From positions 1 through 28,766 of the forward strand of contig CAYWYR010000027.1 in assembly GCA_964462685.1 (NCBI GenBank): a DNA stretch of 28,766 bases, read 5' to 3'. Within the stretch, counting starts at the first letter, position 1. Each line of letters begins with the position of its first letter. The translations under genes were made by a program, and so were the position numbers. Below the pieces are notes generated by a model. The model did not search any database, was not told the origin of the DNA, and saw only the letters and a program-made list of their open reading frames with translations. This DNA comes from CAYWYR01 sp964462685 (lineage in GTDB: Bacteria > Bacteroidota > Ignavibacteria > Kapaibacteriales > UBA2268). Shown here piece after piece: positions 1 to 8,162 of the stretch.

Positions 1-73
1 TTATTGCATCCATATTTGCGTATGCAAATATACCCAGCACCGCAACTATGCAGATACCAATTAGTTTTTTCAT
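1..73 (-). CDS. Exported protein, N-terminal fragment (cut by window edge)
   Basis: Only the first 24 codons are visible, read leftwards from ATG at 73-71. They encode a typical Sec signal peptide: two lysines, then a hydrophobic stretch (LIGICIVAVLGIFA), then an AYA-type cleavage site around residues 17-19. The frame is open to the window edge. The product is exported, but nothing of the mature protein except about five residues is in view, so no function can be given. Confidence 0.6.
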   Translation of the reverse strand, partial: MKKLIGICIVAVLGIFAYANMDAI

Positions 74-239
74 AATAACCCCATTGTTAATGATATTTAT
101 AATGAAGTAGCTTTACAAGCAAAAGATTCTATTAAAGCTATAGGGTTTATCTGTTTGCTTTACTTCGACTAATATCATACTAAAAAAAAAATTGACTTTG
201 CAAAATATAATTTGAACTTTCTTGAAGTTTATAAGAAAT

Positions 240-269
240 AAGCCTATCCCGTATTATCGGGATAGGCTT
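240..269 (-). terminator. Terminator hairpin downstream of mdh
   Basis: A perfect 12-bp stem (AAGCCTATCCCG and its complement) with a 6-base loop lies about 30 bp beyond the mdh stop codon. On the minus strand it is followed by an AT-rich but weak U-tract. The plus strand has TTTT directly after the stem, so it may work both ways, although no plus-strand gene lies upstream of it. Confidence 0.75.
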
Positions 270-300
270 TTGATCTTGATATATATTCTAATCCTTACTC

Positions 301-1233
301 TTACCCGATAAGCTCCATCGCTTCGCGGATAGTGTTGGTTACGTGATTGGCAGAGTCATCTAACAACGCCTTTTCATCGCTGTTCAGATTAAGCTCGATA
401 ATCTCTTCTATACCGTTTTTACCTATCACGATCGGCACACCGATAGCTGTATCTTTGTAGCCGTATTCGCCATCAAGAATAACAGTACATGGAAGTACGC
501 GTTTTTGATCTTTGATGATCGCCTCGCACATTTCAACCGCGGCTGTACCCGGCGCGTAGTAAGCCGAGCCAGTCTTCAGGTGGTTAACAATCTCTATACC
601 GCCTTTTTTCGCTCTTTCCACTATCTCGTCCAGTCTTTTTTTGCTTACAAGATCGGTAACAGGAATGCCGGCTATAGTAGTAAATCTCGGTAGCGGAACC
701 ATCGTATCGCCGTGGCCGCCTAATAGCTGCGCCTGTATATCTTTCATCGAATAACCCGTTTCCATAGATAGGAATGATCTGTAACGGGCAGTATCAAGTA
801 TGCCCGCCATTCCCATTACTTTGTTTTTAGGTAGCTGAGTTACTTTGTGTGTGATGTAAGTCATTACATCCAGCGGGTTGGATACGGTAATGAAGAATGC
901 GTTAGGTGAGTACTCGATCGCGCCTTTGGCACAGCTTGATACTATCTCTGCGTTTTTCTTAAGCAAGTCGTCGCGGCTCATGCCGGGCTTGCGGGCAAGG
1001 CCTGCGGTGATAACAACGATATGAGAATCTGCAGTGTCCTTATAATCGCTCGTACCGTGAATTCGGCTATCGGAGCCGAGTATAGGCATAGTCTCGTACA
1101 TATCGAGAGCTTTGCCTTTGGCTGTCCCCTCATTGATATCCACCATCACTATGTCATTAGCGAGTTCTTTGTTGGCAAGCATCTGTGCTACGGTAGCGCC
1201 TACGTTTCCGGCGCCTATTACGGTAATCTTCAT
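301..1233 (-). CDS. mdh: Malate dehydrogenase (LDH-like type)
   Basis: Converts malate and oxaloacetate with NAD in the TCA cycle; cytosolic. The 310-residue length is normal for the family. The sequence shows the Rossmann motif GAGNVG (residues 7-12) with Asp32 for the adenosine ribose (NAD preference), the mobile-loop substrate arginines in ARKPGMSRDD (Arg81, Arg87), Asn119 in VSNPLD, the Asp147/Arg150 pair, and catalytic His174 in GGHGDTMVP. Arg at position 81 argues for malate rather than lactate dehydrogenase. Transcribed alone and leftwards, divergent from the DUF2834-like gene, with a terminator 30 bp downstream. No Shine-Dalgarno is visible before the ATG, which is common in Bacteroidota-type genomes. 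Confidence 0.96.
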   Translation of the reverse strand: MKITVIGAGNVGATVAQMLANKELANDIVMVDINEGTAKGKALDMYETMPILGSDSRIHGTSDYKDTADSHIVVITAGLARKPGMSRDDLLKKNAEIVSSCAKGAIEYSPNAFFITVSNPLDVMTYITHKVTQLPKNKVMGMAGILDTARYRSFLSMETGYSMKDIQAQLLGGHGDTMVPLPRFTTIAGIPVTDLVSKKRLDEIVERAKKGGIEIVNHLKTGSAYYAPGTAAVEMCEAIIKDQKRVLPCTVILDGEYGYKDTAIGVPIVIGKNGIEEIIELNLNSDEKALLDDSANHVTNTIREAMELIG

Positions 1234-1420
1234 CTGTGATTATTTGGGTTAAGATTATTGAAAACTTAATTTTTTAGTACCGCAATTTAGCTAATAACGG
1301 TTGTTTTAACTCAAAACGTAAAAGTTGTTGATATATGGTAAACATTGGTTTTTATGTGCGTGCCTATCATTACCCGCCCTTAGCTATGAGATCCGGTCTG
1401 GGGTTGCTTCTGAATATTTC

Positions 1421-1434
1421 TTGATATTTATCAA
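1421..1434. promoter_or_regulatory. Candidate FNR-type operator (TTGAT-N4-ATCAA)
   Basis: The bases TTGATATTTATCAA match the FNR/DNR consensus half sites exactly and sit in a 16-bp perfect palindrome (1420-1435). The site lies 63 bp upstream of the DUF2834-like ATG at 1498 and 187 bp upstream of mdh, in their shared divergent promoter region. The match is seen directly. That a Crp/Fnr protein binds it is inferred; such a protein with an ExxSR recognition helix is encoded at 12772-13341. Confidence 0.5.
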
Positions 1435-1497
1435 GATTTCGCGCTCAGCAATCATATAAGTTTGGTACATGTTCAAACAAAAATAGTATCAAACATT

Positions 1498-1839
1498 ATG
1501 AAAAACCTATTTCTCGTACTCACAATACTCGGGTTGGCGCTTAACCTTATAACGATGATGCCCGAAACCCTTGACGGTAACTTTCTCCTATGGGGAAACC
1601 CCGCTAGAACAAACGAATTAGCATTCGCCAACAATATATCTAGCATATTCATGTACGATCTGTTCTATGTAGTGCTATGCTTCTGTATCTGGGCTGTAAA
1701 AGATGCTAAGGAGCTTGGTATAAAACACGGATGGCTGATAATTATCTGGACTCTGATCTTCGGCTTAGCCGCCAGCTTCCCTTATTATCTATACCTGAGA
1801 GAAAAGCAAAAGGAGAGTAGATTGGTGCTCAATAAATAA
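1498..1839 (+). CDS. DUF2834-like small membrane protein
   Basis: An integral inner-membrane protein of about 113 residues with three predicted transmembrane segments: residues 2-20 (LFLVLTILGLALNLITMM), a central one (MYDLFYVVLCFCIWAV), and one near the C-terminus (WLIIIWTLIFGLAASF), followed by a basic tail. The pattern of a first helix, a FANNIS...YDL segment, a helix ending in a charged LGIKH-W turn, and a final helix resembles the DUF2834 family, whose function is unknown. The open frame extends back to a TTG at 1462, but I take the ATG at 1498 because the hydrophobic helix begins directly after it. An FNR-type palindrome lies 63 bp upstream. Confidence 0.7.
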   Translation: MKNLFLVLTILGLALNLITMMPETLDGNFLLWGNPARTNELAFANNISSIFMYDLFYVVLCFCIWAVKDAKELGIKHGWLIIIWTLIFGLAASFPYYLYLREKQKESRLVLNK

Positions 1840-1853
1840 CCGCCTATACACAA

Positions 1854-1884
1854 AACCCCTACCACTTGTAAGTGATAGGGGGTT
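1854..1884 (+). terminator. Terminator hairpin after the DUF2834-like gene
   Basis: Arms AACCCCTACCACTT and AAGTGATAGGGGGTT pair over about 14 bp with one bulge and one G-U pair and a tiny loop, 14 bp after the stop codon. The following bases (GTATAATTT) form only a weak U-tract, so efficiency is uncertain. Confidence 0.6.
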
Positions 1885-2006
1885 GTATAATTTAAAAAAG
1901 AAAGATATCACAGGTTAGTGTTTGGCTCTGTTATTAGAGTGTAGGGATTGTTTTGTTTAGGAGAGAATCTAAAGCCTACTTAAGTGTCATTTCTTAGAAC
2001 CAAAAA

Positions 2007-2035
2007 AAATCCCTACTTTTTTGAAGTAAGGATTT
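2007..2035 (-). terminator. Rho-independent terminator of the nrdJ operon
   Basis: A 12-bp stem (AAATCCTTACTT / AAGTAGGGATTT on the minus strand, with one G-U pair) is followed on the minus strand by a run of eight Ts (counting those in the stem). It lies 25 bp beyond the nrdJ stop codon, so it ends the SIMPL-nrdJ transcript. Confidence 0.8.
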
Positions 2036-2059
2036 TATTATTTCTTTGCTTAGACTCTT

Positions 2060-5000
2060 TTACGAGCAGCCGCTTGTCGCTCCGCAGTCATCACAAACTG
2101 TACAGGAGCCGTTACGCTTAACCCGTACCGATTCACACATAGCACATTGTTCACCTGTATAGCCGAACTGTTTAGCGTTGGTTTTGGTAACTACATTAGC
2201 AGATGAAGCAGCACCGCCCATAACTGGAATTGTTTCCTGAACGCCAACTTTTGCCGGCTCACTGATTGTAGCGGTAGTCTGTACAGGTTTTGCTACTGAT
2301 TTCTGTATGGTTTGTGCTGGAAGTTCAGCAAAATTACCTTGGTTGCGTGTAAGCTCTGGTTGGGCGCCGTTGTCATCATTGGTACTTTCGTCAACCGCCG
2401 CCACGTGAACAAAATCAGTTCTATTCAGATAATCGTAACCGATAGAACGGAATACATAGTCAAGTATTGACGTAGCATTCTTGATTGCTTCGTGGCCGTT
2501 GACCATTCCGGCAGGTTCAAATCTGGTGAAGGTGAATGTTTCAACTAACTCTTCCAGCGGTACGCCATACTGTAATGCTTTTGACGCAAGTATAGCGAAG
2601 CTGTTCAGTAACCCACGGAAAGATGCACCTTCCTTATACATATCAATGAAGATCTCACCGAGAGAGCCGTCTTCGTATTCACCTGTACGTAGGAAAATCT
2701 TATGCCCTGCCACTACCGCCTCGCGGATTTCTCCGTGGCGTTTCTTAGGTAGGCGGCGGCGTGTTGAGCGGCGCAATTCGTCATGAGAAAGTTTCTCGTG
2801 AATTTCCTTAGCATCCATCAGATCATCGCCAAGCAGAACATCTTCTTTTATACCTTCTAGGCTAGATGAGTTTAGTGGCTGAGATAGCTTTGATCCGTCG
2901 CGGTATAATGCGATAGCCTTAACCATTAGCTTCCACGACTTCATGTGAACTTCAGCAATATCCGATACATTAGCCTCTTTAGGCATGTTGACAGTCTTCG
3001 AAATAGCGCCGGAGATAAACGGCTGTGCCGCGGCCATTGCTTTTACGTGTGCCATATAGCTGATGTATCGCTCGCCTTTGTTGCCACACTTGTTAGCACA
3101 GTCAAATACTGGTAAGTGCATATCTTTTAGGTGTGGCGCCCCTTCTATCATCATAGTACCGCAAACATAGTCGTTGGCCTCATCTATCTGCTCGTCGCTG
3201 AAACCAAGGAACTTAAGTACGTTGAACTCATTATCCTCAAGCTGTGCTTTGCTTGCTCCAAGGGCTTCTAAAGTATCTTCACCTAACGACCATTTGTTGA
3301 GGGCGAAAGAGATGTGGAATACATCGCCTAACTGCTTTTCTATCTCTTCGATCTTATCTTCCGAAAGGCCTTTATCTGCGAGAGATTTCTTGTTGATATG
3401 AGGGCAACCAGCTAACGTTCCGTTACCTTTACAGTATTTTTCTATATCCTCAATCTGTCTATCGGTATAGCCGAGCTTGACCAAGGCTTTCCGTACGGAT
3501 TGATTGACGATTTTGAAGTAACCGCCGCCTGATAGCTTTTTGTATTTAACGATGGCGAAATCAGGTTCGATACCCGTAGTATCGCAGTCCATCACAAGGC
3601 CGATAGTTCCTGTAGGGGCTATAACGGTTACCTGAGCGTTACGGTAGCCGTGTTGTTCGCCAAGCTCTAGCGCTTCATCCCAGCATTTTTGAGCTGCGGT
3701 AACCATTTGCGGTGGAGCATAGCGGCTGTCAATCCCTGTTGGTTTGATCGTCAATCGTTCATAGTCGATTGATTCTGCATTGTAAGCGGCACGCCTGTGG
3801 TTTCTCATCACACGGAGCATGTGCTCCTTGTTTTCGTCATAATACTCGAATGCCCCCAGCTCGCCTGCCATTTCCGCTGAAGTAGCGTAGGACTGTCCAC
3901 ACATAATAGCAGTTATCGAGCCTATCCATGCTTGGGCTTCGTGGCTATCATAAGGGATACCGTTTACCATCAGCAAGGTACCGATATTAGCGTAACCAAG
4001 GCCAAGTGTACGTGTTTTATGGCTTAGTTCTGCTATGCGTTTGGAAGGGAATTGAGCCATGAGAACTGATATCTCAAGTACTATTGTCCATAGTCTAACA
4101 GCATGGCGGAAATCCTCAATTCTGAATTCACCTGTTTCCTCGTTATAAAACTTCATCAGATTAAGCGATGCGAGATTACATGCTGTATCGTCAAGGAACA
4201 TATACTCGGAGCAAGGATTGGAAGCGTTGATACGGCCGGATTCCGGGCAAGTGTGCCACTCGTTGATAGTGGTATCATACTGTATCCCTGGGTCAGCGGA
4301 TTTCCATGCCGACATGTTTACTTTTTCCCATAGATCACGAGCGCGAACGTTACGTGCTACTTCGCCGCTTTTTCTCCATTTCAGCTCCCAGGTCTCGTCA
4401 TTTTCAACTGCACGCATAAAGTCATTTGTTACTCGAACTGAATTATTAGCGTTCTGGCCGGATACTGTAGCGTATGCTTCTGATTCGTAGTGAGTGTCAA
4501 ACTCTTCAACATTCAGGGAAGTAAAGCCCTGTTCAACAAGCATCATAACCCGGTCTATCATTGATACCGAAATGCCGCGGGAGGCCGCTTTCTGCATCAG
4601 ACCGTCAAGCTTCTTATTCTCTGTTCTGTCAGCACCGCCGTGTATTGCCTCATCCATTATAGCTTTAAGGAATGTTGAGTTGATACGCGAACCAGCTACA
4701 AGCGCCGCAACCTTATCCTCTTCTCTTGCCTTCCAAGTAATGAACTCTTCGATATCCGGGTGATCTATATCAACCACTACCATTTTCGCTGCACGCCTTG
4801 TTGTACCGCCTGATTTTATCGCCCCCGCAGCACGGTCGAATATTTTAAGGAAACTCATCATACCTGATGATTTACCGCCGCCGGAAAGTGCTTCCCCTTT
4901 ACCACGAAGATTAGAGAAGTTTGATCCTGTACCAGACCCGAACTTGAATATGCGGGCCTCGCGTGTAGCAAGGTCAAATATCCCGCCTTCATTAAGCATA

Positions 5001-5572
5001 TCATCAGCAACTGACTGGATGAAGCAGGCATGCGGCTGAGGGCGTGAATATGCGTTCTCGGATTTTTTCAGTTCGTTGGTGTCAGGATCAACATAATAGT
5101 GGCCCTGCCCGGTACCGGTTATACCATAGGCGAAGTTCAGCCCGGTATTGAACCATTGTGGAGAGTTAGGAGCAGAGGACTGGTTAAGCAGCATATATGC
5201 TACTTCATCGTAAAAGTTCTGTGCGTCTTCTTCACTATCGAAGTAATTGTATTTTTCTCCCCAGTGACGCCAAGTACCCGCTAACCTGTGAACTACCTGC
5301 TTCACCGATTTTTCAGAGCCGGTAACCTGTTGGCCGTTCTCATCCATAATAGGGTTGTTGTTCTTATCGAACTGAGGTACACCCGCCTTACGGAAATACT
5401 TTTGGGTTAGGATATCAGAAGCTACCTGAGACCAGCCAGAAGGCACTTCAACATCATCCATTTCGAATACGGTTGAACCGTCGGGGTTTTTCAGTACGGA
5501 TTTCCTGTACTTGTAATTGAACATGTCATAAGGATTGCTGCTGTCCTTAGTGAACTTTTTGGTTATTTTCAT
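2060..5572 (-). CDS. nrdJ: Adenosylcobalamin-dependent ribonucleotide reductase (class II)
   Basis: Reduces ribonucleotides to deoxyribonucleotides using adenosylcobalamin to generate the thiyl radical, so it is oxygen-independent. The 1170-residue length matches the long zinc-ribbon form of the family. The active-site triad is in NPCSE (Asn452, Cys454 thiyl, Glu456). The redox pair is Cys183 (in PQPHACF) and Cys465 (in DDTACNLASLNL); the 11-residue spacing from Cys454 to Cys465 is that of the family. The C-terminal tail carries Cys1143, 1146, 1157, 1160, 1163 and 1169, a zinc ribbon with the swinging redox cysteines. I see no intein and no ATP-cone. The upstream SIMPL gene (72 bp gap) may be cotranscribed. 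The organism must make or take up cobalamin for this enzyme to work. Confidence 0.96.
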   Translation of the reverse strand: MKITKKFTKDSSNPYDMFNYKYRKSVLKNPDGSTVFEMDDVEVPSGWSQVASDILTQKYFRKAGVPQFDKNNNPIMDENGQQVTGSEKSVKQVVHRLAGTWRHWGEKYNYFDSEEDAQNFYDEVAYMLLNQSSAPNSPQWFNTGLNFAYGITGTGQGHYYVDPDTNELKKSENAYSRPQPHACFIQSVADDMLNEGGIFDLATREARIFKFGSGTGSNFSNLRGKGEALSGGGKSSGMMSFLKIFDRAAGAIKSGGTTRRAAKMVVVDIDHPDIEEFITWKAREEDKVAALVAGSRINSTFLKAIMDEAIHGGADRTENKKLDGLMQKAASRGISVSMIDRVMMLVEQGFTSLNVEEFDTHYESEAYATVSGQNANNSVRVTNDFMRAVENDETWELKWRKSGEVARNVRARDLWEKVNMSAWKSADPGIQYDTTINEWHTCPESGRINASNPCSEYMFLDDTACNLASLNLMKFYNEETGEFRIEDFRHAVRLWTIVLEISVLMAQFPSKRIAELSHKTRTLGLGYANIGTLLMVNGIPYDSHEAQAWIGSITAIMCGQSYATSAEMAGELGAFEYYDENKEHMLRVMRNHRRAAYNAESIDYERLTIKPTGIDSRYAPPQMVTAAQKCWDEALELGEQHGYRNAQVTVIAPTGTIGLVMDCDTTGIEPDFAIVKYKKLSGGGYFKIVNQSVRKALVKLGYTDRQIEDIEKYCKGNGTLAGCPHINKKSLADKGLSEDKIEEIEKQLGDVFHISFALNKWSLGEDTLEALGASKAQLEDNEFNVLKFLGFSDEQIDEANDYVCGTMMIEGAPHLKDMHLPVFDCANKCGNKGERYISYMAHVKAMAAAQPFISGAISKTVNMPKEANVSDIAEVHMKSWKLMVKAIALYRDGSKLSQPLNSSSLEGIKEDVLLGDDLMDAKEIHEKLSHDELRRSTRRRLPKKRHGEIREAVVAGHKIFLRTGEYEDGSLGEIFIDMYKEGASFRGLLNSFAILASKALQYGVPLEELVETFTFTRFEPAGMVNGHEAIKNATSILDYVFRSIGYDYLNRTDFVHVAAVDESTNDDNGAQPELTRNQGNFAELPAQTIQKSVAKPVQTTATISEPAKVGVQETIPVMGGAASSANVVTKTNAKQFGYTGEQCAMCESVRVKRNGSCTVCDDCGATSGCS

Positions 5573-5644
5573 GGCGGCCTCTCGTTAAGCTATAATATAA
5601 TGTTTTTCAGTTTTTGGGGATAATGCTGAGATTATCCTTTATGA

Positions 5645-6370
5645 TCAGTCTTCGATGGCGAACTCAGCAGTAACTACTGCCTTTGCCAGTTTACCGATCG
5701 ATGTTTGGTCGATAATACCGTAATCCGATACTTCGTTGGAACCGGATGATGTAATCTGAAACACCCCTTGCGAGGCGAATCTTAATGCACCTACTTCACT
5801 ATCGCCGTTTTCCGCTATTACTTTGGCTCGCTGAAAAGCGTTTTCGGTAGCCTTGGCAAGCAATTCCATTTTAATGGAGTTGAGTGCTGTAAAGTCATAA
5901 CGCGGGCTATATGTTTCAAGTTCGATACCTTGCTCCAGAAGTTCCGAGATAGCAACGGATAATTCCTGAATCTTCACCACATCCTGAGATTGAAGACTTA
6001 CAGTCTGGGATGCGATTGTTCCTATGATACTGTTAGTAGAATATCCGTTCGGGCCAGTGGCATAAACAAAGCTCGTATTGACGGGCGTTTTTGTTATCTC
6101 ATCGCTGCTGAAGCCGAAACCCCTGACGAACCTCTCAAGTTTATCCATATCGGCAGATAGGTTGCTCGCTGACTGGCTGATATCGTTGGCCCTTGCCCTT
6201 ACGGTGATAGTCCACATAGCCATATCGGATTCGATAGGCAGTTCCGCATAACCTTTAACAGTAATGGTGTTAAGGGTTCTGGTATCCTGATAAGTATCGC
6301 TCAGGATTATAGTAGATATGATAAGCCCCAGTGCCAGAAAAAGCCCAAGCGAGAAGTATGATTTTTTCAT
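5645..6370 (-). CDS. SIMPL-domain (DUF541) exported protein
   Basis: A 241-residue envelope protein with one N-terminal hydrophobic segment (residues 5-25, YFSLGLFLALGLIISTIILS) that is a signal anchor or uncleaved signal, then a SIMPL/DUF541 domain covering the rest. Family-typical stretches are ITVKGYAELPIESDMAMW near the start and the long helix with KATENAFQRAKVIAENG before a final strand region. SIMPL proteins are periplasmic or membrane-anchored and form oligomers; their function in most bacteria is not established. It is the first gene of a likely two-gene unit with nrdJ on the minus strand, but no functional link between the two is known to me. Confidence 0.85.
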   Translation of the reverse strand: MKKSYFSLGLFLALGLIISTIILSDTYQDTRTLNTITVKGYAELPIESDMAMWTITVRARANDISQSASNLSADMDKLERFVRGFGFSSDEITKTPVNTSFVYATGPNGYSTNSIIGTIASQTVSLQSQDVVKIQELSVAISELLEQGIELETYSPRYDFTALNSIKMELLAKATENAFQRAKVIAENGDSEVGALRFASQGVFQITSSGSNEVSDYGIIDQTSIGKLAKAVVTAEFAIED

Positions 6371-6455
6371 AAGCGGATTAGTTCGGTGCTTTTGAGGTAT
6401 TATCGAAAACTTTTTTAACGAAAACAGCGATTAGAGACAAAAAAAGGGAATCTAG

Positions 6456-6698
6456 TCCCATTTCATTGTTCACCACTACTGTATTCATATCTCGCAAATT
6501 ATAAAAAATCAGGCTATCTATACAAGATTAAAATCTGGAGACACTACATATATAACGGAAGATATAGTAATTAGAGTATTAAAGGAAGCAAGAGAAGTTT
6601 TCAACATACAAATATATAATATAGCCAATGGCGAGATGCATTTAAAATATACCAAGATTGTGGATAACTTTATTTGGAAAAGTGATATGGGGGGGTAG
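6456..6698 (+). pseudogene. Possible gene remnant: open frame of 80 codons without a proper start
   Basis: Between TAG at 6453-6455 and TAG at 6696-6698 one frame stays open in very AT-rich DNA. It reads like protein: it contains LKSGDTTYITEDIVIRVLKE followed by AREVFNIQIYN and ends FIWKSDMGG. There is no ATG, GTG or TTG before the middle, so if it was a gene its start has been lost, or it uses a rare start. Its last codons lie inside the leader repeat. In the second repeat copy the same frame reads IIWKSDM but is not closed at the same point because the G-run is longer. I do not recognise the product. It could also be chance. Confidence 0.25.
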
Positions 6699-6791
6699 AT
6701 TGTATTTGTAATTTTATTAATATTCATAAGGAGATAGAAATGGTTTATGTAACATTTTGCAAGTATGGAGGTAAGACATGAAGAAAGTAAT
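6670..6791 (+). repeat. Leader repeat, copy 1 (promoter/uORF leader)
   Basis: A 122-bp stretch that recurs at 8163-8286 with only about four base differences and a two-base length difference in a G-run (7 here, 9 there). It runs from TTATTTGG through the G-run, a strong ribosome binding site, a 13-codon ORF, and into the first five codons of protein A. The conservation stops abruptly inside the signal peptide. Confidence 0.9.
6740..6781 (+). CDS. 13-residue leader peptide uORF, copy 1
   Basis: Encodes MVYVTFCKYGGKT. It has an ideal Shine-Dalgarno (AAGGAG at 6728-6733, six bases before ATG). Its stop codon overlaps the start of the next gene in an ATGA (6778-6781). A second strong ribosome binding site (GGAGG, 6767-6771) lies within the uORF for the next gene. 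The copy at 8235-8276 is conserved in length, overlap and all residues but one (Lys8 to Met). The layout suggests translational coupling or a regulatory leader; whether the peptide itself matters is unknown. Confidence 0.55.
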   Translation: MVYVTFCKYGGKT

Positions 6792-7323
6792 AGCAAGATA
6801 TTGTTTAGCCCTACTTATAGCTATAACTGCCTTATTGCAAACAACTGAATCATATAGTTTACCTAGTATAGTAGTCGACGGTCCAGAAGGGTGCAATTGT
6901 TATTATGTACAAACAACTGTTGACCTTTGGCCATTTACATATGTATTTCATGAATATAGAACAAGAGAACAAAGTATTTTTATTGCTGGTAATTATACAA
7001 TCTCTGCATTTGGTAGTATTTTTGTACGAAGAAAGTTACCTGCTGATTGGGGTGTGAACTGGAATAAAAAAGGGCTATTTGAAGTTGTACAAGATATAAA
7101 TAATTACAATATTATTCTTCAAGGGAATAAATTGATTATTAATTCTGAAGATGATTTTTTCAAGATATTATTTTTCAATGATATTGGACAATTAATTGAA
7201 TCGATTGAAACCGATAAACATGAAATTAATATACCATCTTCTGTTTATGGTAAAACTATCATAATTATTGAAACACAAACTTATGTGCAAGTAGAAAAAT
7301 TTCTAATTGAGGAGAATAATTAA
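6778..7323 (+). CDS. Small exported protein A1 with Por/T9SS-like C-terminal domain
   Basis: A 181-residue protein with a signal peptide (MKKVIARYCLALLIAITALL, cleavage probably near residues 20-27). The middle is Cys- and aromatic-rich (GCNCYY) and unrecognised. The last ~70 residues have the strand pattern of a type A sorting domain: NKLIINSEDDFF, then ILFFNDIGQLIESIE, then INIPSSVYGKTIIII and a final KFLI. The usual YPNP start is absent, so export by T9SS is only a suggestion. Its stop overlaps the start of B1 by one base (TAATG). Very AT-rich. Related to A2 (8273-8794) mainly in the C-terminal half (KKGLF onwards). Function unknown. Confidence 0.75.
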   Translation: MKKVIARYCLALLIAITALLQTTESYSLPSIVVDGPEGCNCYYVQTTVDLWPFTYVFHEYRTREQSIFIAGNYTISAFGSIFVRRKLPADWGVNWNKKGLFEVVQDINNYNIILQGNKLIINSEDDFFKILFFNDIGQLIESIETDKHEINIPSSVYGKTIIIIETQTYVQVEKFLIEENN

Positions 7324-8066
7324 TGAAAACATTTGAATCTATAATCTCTGTCTTTTTCATCATCTTGATCAATCAACAAATATTAGTCAGCTTAAACCCA
7401 AAAGTAATTAAAAATGATCCTCTTGATAGTGATGATTACTGTCTGCTAATATTTCAAGATGATGAATATGGAACTAATATTACATTAGTGTCTGATATGA
7501 CAGATACTTATTTTATTTCTAGATCATCATTGGATAGTTTGAATGGTTTTCTGAGTGGTACTAATACGATCAGTTTAGAAAATCTAAAATATAAACGCAC
7601 TTTTATTGATAGGACTTTCGAACAGGGTCTTGAAGTATATGAATACGTCATAGAAGTTAGAGATACTACTAATGCAAATGCCTTTGGATTAATATATCTA
7701 CCTAAGGATAGTTTAGGTACCCCTCTAACTCAAGCTGAATTAGATACCTTGAACTCATACAAACCACTTTTAGATAGTGCATTTGCTGCCGATAATCCAC
7801 ATATGGGCCCAGCATCATTACTTGATTTTTCAGGTCCAAGAATAATAAGTGTAGGTTATTATGCTATCTCCTTTGACCAACCCGACCCCTACCAATCAGG
7901 CTATACAACTGGGGAGCTTGATTATGAGTATGTTTATCAAAACTCCTCTACCGATTATCTGGAGAAAATACTGGATACCGATAGAAGTGATAAGCTCGTC
8001 GGCTTCAGATATTATTCTGATCTGAATAACCAGCTCTATACTATATTCATAGAGCCGAACAACTAA
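7323..8066 (+). CDS. Exported protein B1 of the duplicated cassette
   Basis: A 247-residue protein with an N-terminal hydrophobic signal (residues 7-23, IISVFFIILINQQILVS), no further membrane segments and an acidic mature part. It is a paralogue of B2 (8791-9525). The match is weak in the first two thirds (shared SDDY) and strong in the last ~65 residues, which share DQPDPY, ELDY-YVY-NSS, DTDR, KLVGFR, and the exact ending IFIEPNN. I recognise no family. From about 7860 the DNA becomes visibly GC-richer than the rest of the gene, unlike the same region of B2, which suggests a mosaic gene. Followed by a strong terminator. Confidence 0.75.
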   Translation: MKTFESIISVFFIILINQQILVSLNPKVIKNDPLDSDDYCLLIFQDDEYGTNITLVSDMTDTYFISRSSLDSLNGFLSGTNTISLENLKYKRTFIDRTFEQGLEVYEYVIEVRDTTNANAFGLIYLPKDSLGTPLTQAELDTLNSYKPLLDSAFAADNPHMGPASLLDFSGPRIISVGYYAISFDQPDPYQSGYTTGELDYEYVYQNSSTDYLEKILDTDRSDKLVGFRYYSDLNNQLYTIFIEPNN

Positions 8067-8094
8067 CCTTTATCAACTTTTGGTTATAAATAAT

Positions 8095-8126
8095 ACCCCC
8101 CTAATGCTTACACGCAGTAGGGGGGT
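8095..8126 (+). terminator. Terminator after cassette 1
   Basis: A perfect 9-bp stem (ACCCCCCTA / TAGGGGGGT) encloses a 14-base loop in which TGC/GCA can also pair. It is followed by TTGTGTTT, 28 bp after the B1 stop. It should separate the two cassettes into independent transcripts. Confidence 0.75.
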
Positions 8127-8162
8127 TTGTGTTTATAAGTGTGTGGATAAGTTGCTTCTATA

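Noticed and set aside
120..175. GAAGTA...TTTGC-TTTACTTC inverted repeat as a structured RNA
   Set aside because: The arms pair only with a seven-base bulge, and there is no conserved riboswitch core; likely chance in AT-rich DNA.
2060..5572. Possible intein in the large ribonucleotide reductase, a common insertion site
   Set aside because: The NPCSE and redox-cysteine regions are uninterrupted, the length is normal, and no intein ends (Cys...His-Asn) are seen.
6518..6796. 92-codon minus-strand frame in front of cassette 1
   Set aside because: It is antisense to the leader repeat, uORF and ribosome binding sites in AT-rich DNA, rich in Ile/Leu/Ser as such shadows are, and has no start signal.
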